NCBI GenBank assembly: GCA_000985875.1
Contig: CCRI01000014.1
Location: 111,099-175,098 of the forward strand
Origin: Neorhizobium galegae bv. officinalis
Lineage (GTDB): Bacteria > Pseudomonadota > Alphaproteobacteria > Rhizobiales > Rhizobiaceae
DNA: 64,000 nucleotides
Reading direction: 5' to 3'
Shown here: positions 8,963-19,438 of the stretch, one piece after another
How the letters are laid out: each line of letters starts with the position of its first letter
Position numbering within the stretch: position 1 is the first letter of the stretch
Program-made: the position numbers and the translations under genes
The notes under the pieces: model-generated
Seen by the model: only the letters and a program-made list of their open reading frames with translations
What the model was told of the DNA's origin: nothing
The model's database searches: none

Positions 8963-10099
8963 ATGAAGAAAATGCTTGCTGCAGCCACTTTGGCGCTGAG
9001 CGTTGGCACCACCGGCATGGCTTTCGCCGAGCCTTTGAAGATCGGCATGATCACCACGCTTTCGGGCGGTGGCGCCGGCCTTGGCATCGATACGCGCGAC
9101 GGCTTCATGCTGGCGATCAAGAATGCCGGCAACAAGGACATTACCGTTGTTACCGAAGACGATGCGCAGAAGCCGGAACTGGCCGTGCAGATCGCCGACA
9201 AGATGATCCAGAGCGACAAGGTCGACGTCCTGACCGGCATCGTCTGGTCGAACCTTTTGATGGCCGTTGCCCCGAGCGCGGTGGCCCAGGGCAAGTTCTA
9301 CGTCTCGACCAATGCTGCGCCTGCAGCGCTTGCCGGCGCCAACTGCAACAAGCTCTATTTCAACGCCGCCTACCAGAACGACAACCTTCATGAAGCCATG
9401 GGCGAATATGCCAACAAGGGCTACAAGAAGATGTTCATCCTCGCCCCGAACTATCCGGCCGGCAAGGATTCGCTGACCGGCTTCAAGCGTTATTACAAGG
9501 GCCAGCTCGCCGCCGAAGTCTACACCCAGGTCGGCCAGACCGACTACGCCGCCGAAATCGCCCAGATGCGCGCGTCCGGCGCCGACGGCATCTTCGTCTT
9601 CCTGCCCGGCGGCATGGGCATCGCCTTCATGAAGCAGTTCGCCCAGTCGGGCGTCAAAATCCCGGTCATGGGCCCGGGCTTCTCCTTCAGCCAGGACGTC
9701 CTGCCGGCAATCGGGGATGCAGCGATCGGCGCCAAGGCGTCCGGCCAGTGGGCTCCGGACTTCGACAATGCCGCGAGCAAGAAGTTCCTGGCGGATTTCC
9801 AGAAGGAATATAACCGCCTGCCGTCCATCTATGCCGTCCAGGCCTATGACGCCGCCCAGCTCATCGTTGCCGCAGCGTCCAAGGCGAGCGTCAAGAACGC
9901 CGCTGCCTTCGGCGCCGAACTGAAGAAGGCCGACATCCAGTCGCCGCGCGGAAAGTTCAAGTTCAACACCAACCAGCATCCGATCCAGGACATCTACCTG
10001 ACGGAAGTGGTGAAGCAGAACGGCGTCATCACCAACAAGACGGTCGAGAAGATCTTCGCCGATCACGGCGATGCCTATGCCAAAGACTGCAAGATCTAA
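8963..10099 (+). CDS. LIV-type ABC transporter substrate-binding protein
   Basis: This 378-aa protein has a signal peptide (MKKMLAAATLALSVGTTGMA, cleavage near AFA-EP) and a type I periplasmic binding fold of the LivJ/LivK class. It should capture a hydrophobic amino acid, amide or aromatic acid in the periplasm for the LivHMGF complex encoded directly downstream (9-base gap). GGGAG lies before the ATG. Family members next to aromatic CoA ligases often bind benzoate-like compounds, so an aromatic ligand is plausible but unproven. Confidence 0.88.
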   Translation: MKKMLAAATLALSVGTTGMAFAEPLKIGMITTLSGGGAGLGIDTRDGFMLAIKNAGNKDITVVTEDDAQKPELAVQIADKMIQSDKVDVLTGIVWSNLLMAVAPSAVAQGKFYVSTNAAPAALAGANCNKLYFNAAYQNDNLHEAMGEYANKGYKKMFILAPNYPAGKDSLTGFKRYYKGQLAAEVYTQVGQTDYAAEIAQMRASGADGIFVFLPGGMGIAFMKQFAQSGVKIPVMGPGFSFSQDVLPAIGDAAIGAKASGQWAPDFDNAASKKFLADFQKEYNRLPSIYAVQAYDAAQLIVAAASKASVKNAAAFGAELKKADIQSPRGKFKFNTNQHPIQDIYLTEVVKQNGVITNKTVEKIFADHGDAYAKDCKI

Positions 10100-10108
10100 G
10101 GTCCGCCC

Positions 10109-11032
10109 GTGACTTTGGCACTTGCTCTCGAGCAGTTGCTTAATGGCCTGCAGCTCGGCGTCATGTTGTTTCTCATGGCTGCCGGGCTGACGCTGATCTT
10201 CGGCGTCATGGGCCTGATCAACCTCGCTCACGGCTCGCTCTACATGGTCGGCGCATTCGCCTGTGCCACCGTGGCGGCATGGACCGGTTCCTTCTGGATC
10301 GGCCTGATCGCCAGTCTCGTCGCGGCCGCCGCCGCCGGGGCGATCGTCGAACTCGTGGTAATCCGCAGGCTCTACGACCGCGATCATCTCGACCAGGTGC
10401 TGGCCACCTTCGCGCTGATCCTGATGTTTTCGGAAGGCACGCGCTGGCTGTTCGGCTCCTTCCCGCTCTATCTCGATATTCCTCCCTTGCTGCAGGGCGC
10501 CGTCGCGCTGCCCGGCGGTACGGAATATCCGGTCTATCGTCTGGCGATCATCCTCGCCGGCGCGATCGTCGCCTTCGGCCTCTACCTGCTGATTTCCCGG
10601 ACCCGGCTCGGCATGCGCATCCGCGCCGGCGAAAGCGACCGCGAGATGATCGGCGCTTTAGGCGTCGATATCCGCACGCTTTACACCGTCGTCTTCGCGC
10701 TCGGTGCGGCCCTGGCGGGTCTCGCCGGAGCCATGGTCGGCGCGCTGCAGTCGGTGCAGGTCGGTATGGGCGAGCCGGTGCTGATCCTCGCCTTCGTGGT
10801 CATCGTCATCGGCGGCATAGGCTCGATCAAGGGCGCGCTGCTCGGTGCGCTGCTGGTCGGCGTCACCGATACGATGGGACGTTTCCTGCTGCCGAAGATC
10901 CTGGCGCTGTTCGTCGCCCCGGCCCAGGCCGGCATGATCGGCGGCGCCGTGGCTTCGATGCTGATCTATATCGTCATGGCGGTCATTCTCGCGGTCAAGC
11001 CGCGCGGCCTCTTCCCCGCGGCACATGCGTGA
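10109..11032 (+). CDS. Branched-chain amino acid-type ABC permease (LivH family)
   Basis: This 307-aa membrane protein has about eight hydrophobic segments and the LivH hallmark GLINLAHGSLYMVGAF (about residues 36-51). It forms one half of the inner-membrane channel of the LIV-type importer. The start is GTG with AAGG upstream. Its end overlaps the livM-like start by 8 bases, which indicates translational coupling. Confidence 0.9.
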   Translation: MTLALALEQLLNGLQLGVMLFLMAAGLTLIFGVMGLINLAHGSLYMVGAFACATVAAWTGSFWIGLIASLVAAAAAGAIVELVVIRRLYDRDHLDQVLATFALILMFSEGTRWLFGSFPLYLDIPPLLQGAVALPGGTEYPVYRLAIILAGAIVAFGLYLLISRTRLGMRIRAGESDREMIGALGVDIRTLYTVVFALGAALAGLAGAMVGALQSVQVGMGEPVLILAFVVIVIGGIGSIKGALLGALLVGVTDTMGRFLLPKILALFVAPAQAGMIGGAVASMLIYIVMAVILAVKPRGLFPAAHA

Positions 11033-12014
11033 GATCATGATCTTGACCCGCGAAAACCTCACCAACCTCATTCTGGCGGCCCTGCTGCTCGCCGTGCCCT
11101 TTGCGGCGGACGCGCTTGGCCAGCCGTTCTACATCACGCTCGCGACCCGTATCGCCATCCTGGCGCTCGCCGCAACCGGCCTCAATCTGGCGCTGGGTCT
11201 CGGTGGTCTCGTCTCCTTCGGCCACGCCGCCTTTTTCGGCATTGGCGGATACGTTGCCGGCATCCTGGCCGCTCACGCCTTTTCCGGCGATCCGCTGCTG
11301 TTCGGGCTTTCCGGGACGAAGCAGATGTGGGCGATCTGGACCGTCGCGGTGATCATTTCAGGCCTTGTGGGCCTGGCGATCGGCGCGATCAGCCTTCGCA
11401 CCTCCGGCGTCTATTTCATCATGATCACGCTCGCCTTCGCGCAGATGGTCTATTATTTCGCGATCTCCTGGCCGGCCTATGGCGGCGAGGACGGGTTATC
11501 GATTCTTGTTCGCAACCAGTTCCCGGGCGTCATGACTATGATTCCGCTGAACTTCTTCCTGATCTGCTACGTCGCCCTGCTGCTGGCGCTCGGTCTCTTC
11601 GCCCTGATCCGCGCCTCGCGCTTCGGCACGGCGCTGCAGGCGGCACGGCAGAACGAGGTGCGCGTCGCGACCGTCGGCATCCAGCCCTATCGCATCCGGC
11701 TCACCGCCTTCGCGATTTCGGCGGCGATCACCGGCCTTGCCGGCGCGCTGTTTGCCGATCTCAACCGTTTCGTCAGCCCGTCCATGCTCTCCTGGCATAT
11801 GTCGGGCGAACTGATCGTGCTGATCATTCTCGGCGGCACCGGCCGGCTGTTCGGACCGCTTGCGGGTGCAGCCCTCTATGTGATCTTCGAATATGCGCTC
11901 GGTGGCCTCACCGAGCGCTGGCAGTTCTTCCTGGGCCTCATCCTGCTCGCCGTCGTGCTTTTCGCGCGGGGCGGTCTTCTAGGCCTGCTTGCCGGAAAGG
12001 CCAAACATGGTTGA
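11025..12014 (+). CDS. Branched-chain amino acid-type ABC permease (LivM family)
   Basis: This 329-aa membrane protein has the LivM motif GLVSFGHAAFFGIGGY (about residues 62-77) and a second conserved loop around GALFADLNRFVSPSMLSW (about 238-255). It pairs with the LivH-like subunit. The start overlaps the previous gene by 8 bases. A second ATG lies four codons later at 11037. The end overlaps the ATPase gene by 8 bases. Confidence 0.9.
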   Translation: MREIMILTRENLTNLILAALLLAVPFAADALGQPFYITLATRIAILALAATGLNLALGLGGLVSFGHAAFFGIGGYVAGILAAHAFSGDPLLFGLSGTKQMWAIWTVAVIISGLVGLAIGAISLRTSGVYFIMITLAFAQMVYYFAISWPAYGGEDGLSILVRNQFPGVMTMIPLNFFLICYVALLLALGLFALIRASRFGTALQAARQNEVRVATVGIQPYRIRLTAFAISAAITGLAGALFADLNRFVSPSMLSWHMSGELIVLIILGGTGRLFGPLAGAALYVIFEYALGGLTERWQFFLGLILLAVVLFARGGLLGLLAGKAKHG

Positions 12015-12755
12015 GCCGGTTCTCCAGATCTCCAACCTCGTCAAGAATTTCGGCGCACTGCGGGCGACCGATGGCGTGACGCTCGACCTTCGCCCCGGCG
12101 AAATCCACGCCCTGATCGGCCCGAACGGCGCCGGCAAGTCGACACTCATCCACCAGATCTGCGGCACGCTTCGGCAGGATAGCGGCACGGTGCGTTTTGC
12201 CGGGCAGGATATCGGCTCGCTCGGTGTGGCCGATCGTGCCCGGCTCGGGCTTGGCCGCACCTTCCAGGTCTCGTCGATCGCTCCGGATTTTTCGGGGCTG
12301 CGGAACGTCATGCTGGCGGTTCAGGCGAAACAGGGCTCGAGCTTCCGCTTCTTCAAGCCGGTCATGCGCGACAGGTCGCTGATCGACACCGCGATGGCCA
12401 TGTTGGAACGTGTCGGCCTGACGGCTCGCGCCCGCATTCCGGCGGCAGAGCTTTCCCATGGCGAACGCCGGCAGCTCGAAATCGCCATGGCGCTGGCGCT
12501 CGGCTCCAAGGCCTTCCTGCTCGATGAGCCGATGGCGGGAATGGGCCCGGAAGGTTCGAAATCGCTGACCCGCTTCCTCGATACACTGCGGCAGGAAGCG
12601 CCGATCCTGCTGGTCGAGCACGACATGGACGCGGTTTTCGCGCTCGCCGACCGGATCTCGGTGCTCGTCTACGGCCGCATCATCGCGACGGGGACGGTCG
12701 AGGAAATCCGCCGCGATCCGACCGTGCGCACCGCCTATCTCGGAGACCACGCCTG

Positions 12756-12756
<1 letters not shown>
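12007..12756 (+). CDS. ABC transporter ATP-binding protein (LivG family)
   Basis: This 249-aa ATPase has Walker A GPNGAGKST (about residues 37-45), signature LSHGERRQLEIAMAL and Walker B FLLDEPMAG with a following H-loop EHDMD. The signature reads LSHGE rather than LSGGQ, as is common in LivG proteins. I placed the start at the ATG at 12007, which overlaps the LivM stop and gives the normal LivG length; an upstream in-frame ATG at 11989 would add six residues. It energises the importer together with the LivF-like subunit. Confidence 0.9.
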
Positions 12757-13439
<683 letters not shown>

Positions 13440-13441
13440 GC

Positions 13442-13954
13442 ATGGAAGCAGAAGCGGCAAGCGCCGACCTGGAACTGATCGCCCATGGCCCTCATGGGAA
13501 GAACAAGCCTGAGACGCGGCTGTGGCTGCGCATGCTCTCCACCACCAAACTGATCACCACAGAAATCCGTCGCCGCCTTCGCACTGAATTCAGTGCGACG
13601 CTTCCCCAGTTCGATTTGATGGCACAGCTCTATCGCGAGGCGGATGGGCTGAGACTCGGCGAACTCTCGAAGCGCACCATGGTCACCAACGGCAATGTCA
13701 CGGGTCTGGTGGAGCGGCTGGAGGCGGATGGTTTCGTGCAGCGCGTCACGCCCGATGGCGACCGCCGGGTCACCGTCGCCAAGCTGACGCCGGCCGGGAC
13801 CGAGCTTTTTGTCGCCATGGCCGCCGCCCACGAGGGCTGGCTGCGTGACATCATGGCCGATGTCGATCCGGCGATGATCGCCTCATTGTGGTCGGAGATC
13901 GGCGCGGTGAAGGCTTCCGCAAGCAACCATCTTTCCGGCAGCGCCTTCGAATAG
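13442..13954 (+). CDS. MarR family transcriptional regulator
   Basis: This 170-aa protein has MarR architecture: an N-terminal dimer helix, a winged HTH (RLGELSKRTMVTNGNVTGLV, about residues 70-89), a wing with DGDRRVTV (about 102-109) and C-terminal helices. It follows the LIV operon by 2 bases. MarR proteins linked to aromatic CoA ligases often respond to the aryl-CoA product, so it may control this operon and the ligase. The GTGGAA palindrome at 8860 is a candidate target. Confidence 0.82.
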   Translation: MEAEAASADLELIAHGPHGKNKPETRLWLRMLSTTKLITTEIRRRLRTEFSATLPQFDLMAQLYREADGLRLGELSKRTMVTNGNVTGLVERLEADGFVQRVTPDGDRRVTVAKLTPAGTELFVAMAAAHEGWLRDIMADVDPAMIASLWSEIGAVKASASNHLSGSAFE

Positions 13955-13993
13955 TAAGGCTCGTCTTGGGGCGCAACAATTCGGGGTGAAGAG

Positions 13994-14923
13994 ATGGCAG
14001 ACCTGCAGGCGATCGTCGACGAAATCCATGCGAAGCTGACGCCGCGGCTCGGCGAAGGCAAGGTGGCCGACTACATCCCGCAACTCGCCCATGTCGATCC
14101 GAAGAAATTCGGAATGGCGATCATCGGTGTCGACGGCCAGGTCTTCAAAGCTGGCGATTGCGACGAACCCTTCTCGATCCAGAGCGTCTCGAAGGTCTTC
14201 ACCCTGACGCTGGCGCTTGGCAAGCATGGCGAGACCACCTGGAACCGTGTCGGCCGCGAGCCGTCCGGCTCCGCCTTCAATTCCATCGTCCAGCTCGAGC
14301 ATGAGGAAGGCAAGCCGCGCAATCCGTTCATCAATGCCGGCGCCATCGCGGTCAGCGACCTGGTGCTTGCCGGGCATACGCCGCGCGAGGCGATCGGCGA
14401 GATCGTCCGCTTCGTGCGTTACCTTGCCGACGACGATTCGATTGCCATCGACCCGGAAGTGGCGAAGTCCGAGCAGGCGACGGGTTTCCGCAATTTCGCG
14501 CTCGCCAATTTCATGCGCTCCTTCGGCAAGCTCGACCATCCGGTCGAACATGTGCTGGGCGTCTATTTCCATCATTGCGCGCTCGCCATGACCTGCACCC
14601 AACTCGCCAAGTCGGCCCTTTTCCTCGCTGCCTCCGGCCGCAATCCGCTGACCGGGCATACCGTGGTATCGAGGCAACGGGCGCGGCGCATCAATGCGCT
14701 GATGCTCACCTGCGGGCATTACGATGGGTCGGGGGATTTCGCCTACCGCGTCGGCCTGCCCGGCAAGAGCGGTGTCGGCGGCGGCATCATGGCGGTAGCA
14801 CCTGGCAAGGCGTCCGTCGCCGTCTGGTCGCCGGGCCTCAATCACAACGGCAATTCGCTGCTGGGTTCGCTGGCGCTCGAAATGCTGGCCACCAGAACCG
14901 GCTGGTCCGTGTTCGGCCAATAA
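13994..14923 (+). CDS. glsA: Glutaminase A
   Basis: This 309-aa protein matches the full length of serine-dependent glutaminases, which hydrolyse L-glutamine to glutamate and ammonia in the cytoplasm. The SxxK catalytic motif is present as QSVSK (Ser64, Lys67). The family blocks around GREPSGSAFNS, PRNPFINAGAI and the late KSGVGGGI are all there. GGGTGAAGAG precedes the ATG. It lies 39 bases after the MarR gene and ends in a strong terminator. It could be co-transcribed with the importer, which would hint at an amide or amino-acid role, but the link is weak. Confidence 0.93.
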   Translation: MADLQAIVDEIHAKLTPRLGEGKVADYIPQLAHVDPKKFGMAIIGVDGQVFKAGDCDEPFSIQSVSKVFTLTLALGKHGETTWNRVGREPSGSAFNSIVQLEHEEGKPRNPFINAGAIAVSDLVLAGHTPREAIGEIVRFVRYLADDDSIAIDPEVAKSEQATGFRNFALANFMRSFGKLDHPVEHVLGVYFHHCALAMTCTQLAKSALFLAASGRNPLTGHTVVSRQRARRINALMLTCGHYDGSGDFAYRVGLPGKSGVGGGIMAVAPGKASVAVWSPGLNHNGNSLLGSLALEMLATRTGWSVFGQ

Positions 14924-14952
14924 AAAAAGCCCGACCGGAGCCGGGCTTTCAG
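14924..14952. terminator. Bidirectional intrinsic terminator between glsA and tctA
   Basis: AAAGCCCG at 14926-14933 pairs with CGGGCTTT at 14942-14949. The A-run on one side and T-run on the other let it act on both strands, which fits its place between two convergent genes. Confidence 0.85.
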
Positions 14953-14971
14953 TCTGTTGGCAGCTTTGTAA

Positions 14972-16489
14972 TCAGTCTTCGCTGGCTGCCATCTGCGATA
15001 GGGCATCGCCGCGTCCGCGTGCACGCAGGACGAGGGGAAGGATGAGCGCGATCGCCGCAAGGCTCAGCAGTACTGCTGCGATCGGCGAGGTGAACAGCAC
15101 CGTCACGTCACCCTGGCTGATCGCCAGCGCGCGGCGAAGCTGCTGTTCGGCCAGCGGCCCGAGAATGAGGCCGACGATCACAGGCGCGATCGGATAATCG
15201 AAGACGCGCATGATGTAGGCGACGAGCCCGAAGACCAGAAGCATGCCGAGTTCGAACACCGAGGGATTGGCGCCGATCGTGCCGAGCGTGGCGAACACCA
15301 GGATGCCCGCATAGAGCCACGGCTTCGGAATGGTCAGCAGCTTCACCCACAGGCCGACCAGCGGCAGGTTGAGCACGAGCAGCATCAGGTTGGCGATCAA
15401 AAGCGAGGCGATCAGGCCCCAGACGAGCTGCGGGTTGGTCGCAAACAGAAGCGGACCCGGCTGCAGGCCGTACTGCTGGAAGCCGGCGAGCATGATCGCG
15501 GCAGTCGCCGAGGTCGGCAGGCCGAGGGTCAGGAGCGGCACCAGCGTGCCGGCGGCGGACGCGTTGTTGGCGGCTTCCGGACCGGCCACGCCTTCGATTG
15601 CACCATTGCCGAATTCTTCCGGGTGCTTCGAAAGGCGCTTCTCAGTCGCGTAGGACAGGAAGGTGCCGATTTCGGCGCCGCCGGCCGGCATCGCGCCGAT
15701 CGGGAAGCCGATCACGGTGCCGCGCAGCCAGGCTTTCCAGGAGCGCCCCCAATCCTGGGCGGTCATCCAGACAGAACCCCTGATCGCTTCGATCTTGTCC
15801 GGCGCGGCTTCGCCCTGCGCGGCGATATAGAGCGTCTCGCCGATCGCGAACATGGCGACCGCCATCGTCGTCACTTCGATGCCGTCGAGCAGATCGGGAA
15901 CGCCGAAGGAGAGCCGGTTCTGGCCGGTCAGCTGGTCGATGCCGACGAGCGACAGGGCAAGGCCGATGAAGAGCGAGGTGAGGCCGCGCAGCGTCGAATT
16001 GCCGAAGGCGGAGGATACGGTGACGAAGGCGAGAACCATCAGCGCGAAATATTCGCGCGGACCGAAGACCAGCGCCAGTTTGACGATGTAGGGCGCGATG
16101 AAGGCAAGCGCGAGAGTTGCGATCAGGCCGGCGACGAACGAACCGATCGCTGCCGTCGCCAGTGCCGGGCCGCCGCGTCCCGCGCGGGCCATCTTGTTGC
16201 CTTCGAGCGCGGTGACGATCGAGGCGCTTTCTCCCGGCGTGTTCAGGAGGATCGAGGTGGTCGAGCCGCCATACATGCCGCCGTAATAGATACCGGCAAA
16301 CATGATCAGCGAGCCGGTCGCATCGAGTTGGTAGGTCACCGGCAGAAGCAGGGCGACGGTCGTTGCCGGACCGATGCCGGGAAGCACGCCGACCATGGTG
16401 CCGAGCGTCACGCCGATCAGGGCGTAGAAGAGGTTCATCGGCTCCATTGCCGACACGAGCCCCTGGAGAAGGAATTCGAATGTGCTCAT
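14972..16489 (-). CDS. tctA: Tripartite tricarboxylate transporter large permease TctA
   Basis: This 505-aa membrane protein with roughly ten or more hydrophobic segments has TctA motifs such as GVLPGIGPATTVALLLP (about residues 34-50) and GMYGGSTTSILLNTPGE (about 71-87). It is the main channel of a TTT carrier for citrate or other carboxylates. Length equals the family norm. It is the last gene of tctC-tctB-tctA on this strand. Confidence 0.94.
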   Translation of the reverse strand: MSTFEFLLQGLVSAMEPMNLFYALIGVTLGTMVGVLPGIGPATTVALLLPVTYQLDATGSLIMFAGIYYGGMYGGSTTSILLNTPGESASIVTALEGNKMARAGRGGPALATAAIGSFVAGLIATLALAFIAPYIVKLALVFGPREYFALMVLAFVTVSSAFGNSTLRGLTSLFIGLALSLVGIDQLTGQNRLSFGVPDLLDGIEVTTMAVAMFAIGETLYIAAQGEAAPDKIEAIRGSVWMTAQDWGRSWKAWLRGTVIGFPIGAMPAGGAEIGTFLSYATEKRLSKHPEEFGNGAIEGVAGPEAANNASAAGTLVPLLTLGLPTSATAAIMLAGFQQYGLQPGPLLFATNPQLVWGLIASLLIANLMLLVLNLPLVGLWVKLLTIPKPWLYAGILVFATLGTIGANPSVFELGMLLVFGLVAYIMRVFDYPIAPVIVGLILGPLAEQQLRRALAISQGDVTVLFTSPIAAVLLSLAAIALILPLVLRARGRGDALSQMAASED

Positions 16490-16511
16490 GATCTTACTCT
16501 CGAGGGTCGTG

Positions 16512-17006
16512 TCACTGGATCAGGTGTTCCAGCGGACCTGCCGGAAGCGAAAGTTGCAGAACGCCGGCAAACAGCCACCAGATACCAAGACAGACGACGA
16601 TGCCGATCGGAATGCTGATCCACAGCCTGCGGGCGCCGAAACCCGCCGCGGCGAGGCCGAACAGTGTGCCCGTGGCGATCGAGAAACCGGCGATCCGAAT
16701 GAGGATCATCTGCGCCAGAAGGCCGGCGACGACCCAGGCGACAGGCCCGAATTCCTGTTTTTCGCGCGCCGGAAAGTCACGCCGAAACGCGGCGAATACG
16801 GTCCAGATGGCGAGGCCGATCAGTGCGAAGGCAATCCAGTTGGGAACGGTGGCAGGGCCGACCTGGCTATAGCCGCCCATGTCCCGCAGCCGGTCGACAT
16901 CCAGGAAGATGACGGCAGCGACGGCGACGAGGATGGCGGCAATAACAAGCGCCGCCCAATCGGGGCGGCGCTGTTCGGTGCTCGTTTTGTTGTTGTCGAG
17001 GCTCAT
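16512..17006 (-). CDS. tctB: Tripartite tricarboxylate transporter small permease TctB
   Basis: This 164-aa protein has four hydrophobic segments, as expected for TctB. Its start overlaps the tctC stop by 4 bases (ATGA) and 22 bases separate it from tctA, so the three genes form one operon. TctB sequences are poorly conserved; the assignment rests on size, topology and position. Confidence 0.85.
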   Translation of the reverse strand: MSLDNNKTSTEQRRPDWAALVIAAILVAVAAVIFLDVDRLRDMGGYSQVGPATVPNWIAFALIGLAIWTVFAAFRRDFPAREKQEFGPVAWVVAGLLAQMILIRIAGFSIATGTLFGLAAAGFGARRLWISIPIGIVVCLGIWWLFAGVLQLSLPAGPLEHLIQ

Positions 17007-17947
17007 TTAACCAGTCCGATGTCCTTCAGGATGGTTTCAGTCGCGGCAATGTCCTTGGCAAGCTGCGCGTCGAATTCCGGACCGGAGAGATAGGTGTCGA
17101 TCCAGCCCTTGGTCTTCAGGCTGTCCTGCCAGGTCTTGGACTTGACGAGCTTTTCGACGTCGGCGGTCACGGCCTTCTTCTGCTCGGGGGTGAGGCCGGG
17201 AGCGGCGGCGACCATGCGCCAGTTCTGGATCACGACGTCAAGACCGGATTCCTTCAGCGTCGGGGCATTGATGCCTTCGAGCTTCTTTTCGGAGGAGATG
17301 GCGAGCAGACGCAACGCGCCGGCCTTGACCTGCGATTCGAACTCGCCGTAGGACGAGATGCCGGCCGTGACTTGGCCGCCGAGGATGGCGGCGAGTGCTT
17401 CACCGCCGCCGGAAAACGCGATGTAGTTGACCTTCGTGGGGTCGACGCCGGCAGCCTTTGCGATCAGACCCGCCGTGATGTGGTCCGTACCGCCGGCCGA
17501 ACCGCCGCCCCAAGAAACCGCGCCCGGGTTTGCCTTCAGCTTGGCGACGAGGTCGGCAACCGTCTTGATCTCGGATGCTGCCGGTACGACGATCACTTCG
17601 TATTCGCCGGTCAGGCGGGCGATCGGGGTGACGTCCTTCAGGGTGACCGGCGACTTGTTGGTCAGGATGGCGCCGACCATGACGTAACCGCCGACCATCA
17701 GGGCGTTTGCATTGCCCTTCTGCTGGCTGGCGAACTGGGCGATGCCGATCGTGCCGCCGGCGCCCGGAACGTTCATGACCTGCACTTTGCCGGAGATCTT
17801 CTCCGTCTGCAAAGCGGTCTGCATGGTGCGGGCGGTCTGGTCCCAGCCGCCGCCCGGCGCTGCCGGAGCCATGATCGAATAGTCGGCCGCAGCGGCCGGA
17901 AGTGCGATTGCGCCCGCGAGAAGGGAAGCAAGGAAGAAATGTTTCAA
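17003..17947 (-). CDS. tctC: Tripartite tricarboxylate transporter binding protein TctC
   Basis: This 314-aa protein has a signal peptide (MKHFFLASLLAGAIALPAAA) followed by a Bug/TctC fold, with the family stretch GGGWDQTARTMQ (about residues 33-44) and the GGGSAGGTDHI region (about 146-156). It binds a carboxylate in the periplasm for TctAB. It is first in the operon. The 235 bases upstream probably hold the promoter and the TctD target, but I saw no clear repeat there. Confidence 0.92.
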   Translation of the reverse strand: MKHFFLASLLAGAIALPAAAADYSIMAPAAPGGGWDQTARTMQTALQTEKISGKVQVMNVPGAGGTIGIAQFASQQKGNANALMVGGYVMVGAILTNKSPVTLKDVTPIARLTGEYEVIVVPAASEIKTVADLVAKLKANPGAVSWGGGSAGGTDHITAGLIAKAAGVDPTKVNYIAFSGGGEALAAILGGQVTAGISSYGEFESQVKAGALRLLAISSEKKLEGINAPTLKESGLDVVIQNWRMVAAAPGLTPEQKKAVTADVEKLVKSKTWQDSLKTKGWIDTYLSGPEFDAQLAKDIAATETILKDIGLVK

Positions 17948-18182
17948 GGGTCGATCCTCCGTTGGCGTCTTGATCCGACGCGATATGTTTGTGGCAAACG
18001 AGGGGGAGGGCTTGGCAAGCGGGAACCGCCTGGCCGATGTCCTCCCATCGTCAATCGGGTCCCCACCTCCAAATGGGGGCCGAATGCCCTAAGCCAGCAT
18101 ATGAAGCTGACATTAACCTGACATCTTCCCTGGACTTGCGGTTTGGCAAGGGGTTTCGACCCGCCGCCGCCGAATTTTGTGT

Positions 18183-19253
18183 CTATTGCAGCCTGAGGAC
18201 CTCGTTCCAGCGGGAAATCAGCCGCGCCCGCTTCACCTGGTCGAGATAGACCATCAGCCCGAGGCTGACCGGCACCGGCTTCAATTGTCCGCCAAGCATC
18301 TCCCGCAATGTCGTCGCCGTGTTATTGCCGGCGACCTCCGGGCTGACGGCCGGGATCTGCAACTCGCGGGCCATGATCGTCTGGCCTTCCTTCGACATGA
18401 AGAATTCCAGATAGCGTTTGCCGAGATCCGGAGCGGCGGCGGCCTGCGGCACCAGGCCGATACGCGACATCACCACGGTGTAGTCCTTCGGCAGCACGAT
18501 GCCGACATCCGGATGACGGGAAGCCCAGTCTGCGGCATAGGAGCCGAGAATGTTGTAGCCGAGCAGGAACCGCCCGTCGGCGACGCGTTCCAGGATCGCC
18601 TGGCTGGTCGAGTAGAGCTTTACGCCCGCAGCACCCATGGCCCGGATCACCGACCAGATGTCGCCAAACTGCTCCTGGTCGCGCGCCATGAACAGGAAAC
18701 CGACGCCGGAACGCTCAATGTCGTAGGTGCCGATCCGGCCATAGACAGCATCGCCCTGCTTCTGCAGGAATTCGACCAGTTCGGCCCGGGTCGAGGGTGG
18801 GGAAGAATCCTTGAAACTCGGCTTGTGATAGACGAACACGGCCGGTTCGAAGGTCAGTGCGTAGGCTGTATTGCGCCAGTTCGCCCAGCCCGGCCATTGC
18901 CCGCTCATCGGCAGGTCGCTGCGCTGGGCGTAGCCGTCATTGGCAAGCTTCACCTGCAGGTCCATGGCGGAGGAAAAGGCGAAGTCGGCCGTCTTGTTGC
19001 CGGCGTCCGTTTCCCTGACGATCCGGTCGTAGATCTCGCCGGTCAGCATGTCCTCGTAACGCACCGCCACGTCCGGATTGGCCGTCTGGAAGCCGGCGAT
19101 CATCGGCTTGGCGAGCGGCTCGTCGAGCGAGGAATAGACCGTCAGCGTCGGCCCGTCGTCCCGACCGGAAAGTGCCCGGAACAGCTTGGTATCCGCCCCG
19201 GCGACGCTTGGCGAAAGGGCAAGACAGAGGAGTGGGAAAAGCAGCCTTTTCAT
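18183..19253 (-). CDS. Orphan Fbp-like ABC-type substrate-binding protein
   Basis: This 356-aa protein starts at the ATG at 19253, where a clean signal peptide begins (MKRLLFPLLCLALSPSVAGA); a 39-residue in-frame extension upstream lacks sense. The body has the Fbp/AfuA-type class 2 binding fold (LTVYSSLDEPLAKPMIAGFQ near the mature N-terminus). No ABC permease or ATPase is adjacent. It lies between tctCBA and the tctD-tctE sensor pair. In related systems (for example HptA with HptRS) such a protein feeds ligand information to the sensor kinase, so a co-sensor role is my inference. A sugar-phosphate or carboxylate ligand is more likely than iron. Confidence 0.78.
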   Translation of the reverse strand: MKRLLFPLLCLALSPSVAGADTKLFRALSGRDDGPTLTVYSSLDEPLAKPMIAGFQTANPDVAVRYEDMLTGEIYDRIVRETDAGNKTADFAFSSAMDLQVKLANDGYAQRSDLPMSGQWPGWANWRNTAYALTFEPAVFVYHKPSFKDSSPPSTRAELVEFLQKQGDAVYGRIGTYDIERSGVGFLFMARDQEQFGDIWSVIRAMGAAGVKLYSTSQAILERVADGRFLLGYNILGSYAADWASRHPDVGIVLPKDYTVVMSRIGLVPQAAAAPDLGKRYLEFFMSKEGQTIMARELQIPAVSPEVAGNNTATTLREMLGGQLKPVPVSLGLMVYLDQVKRARLISRWNEVLRLQ

Positions 19254-19438
19254 GCGGCCACAATGCCCCACCGCGCCGGCCGCGACAAGCCGATCGGGTG
19301 ATCCGTAACATTCCCGCCACAGGGGACTCGATGCAACCGCCTGCCGGCTTGTTTTCCGATGCCGTTCCACTACCTGTGGGCGGTCTTTTCGCGCCGGAAG
19401 CCCCGGCGTTCCCGTCCGTCAACGAAAGTTTTCGCACC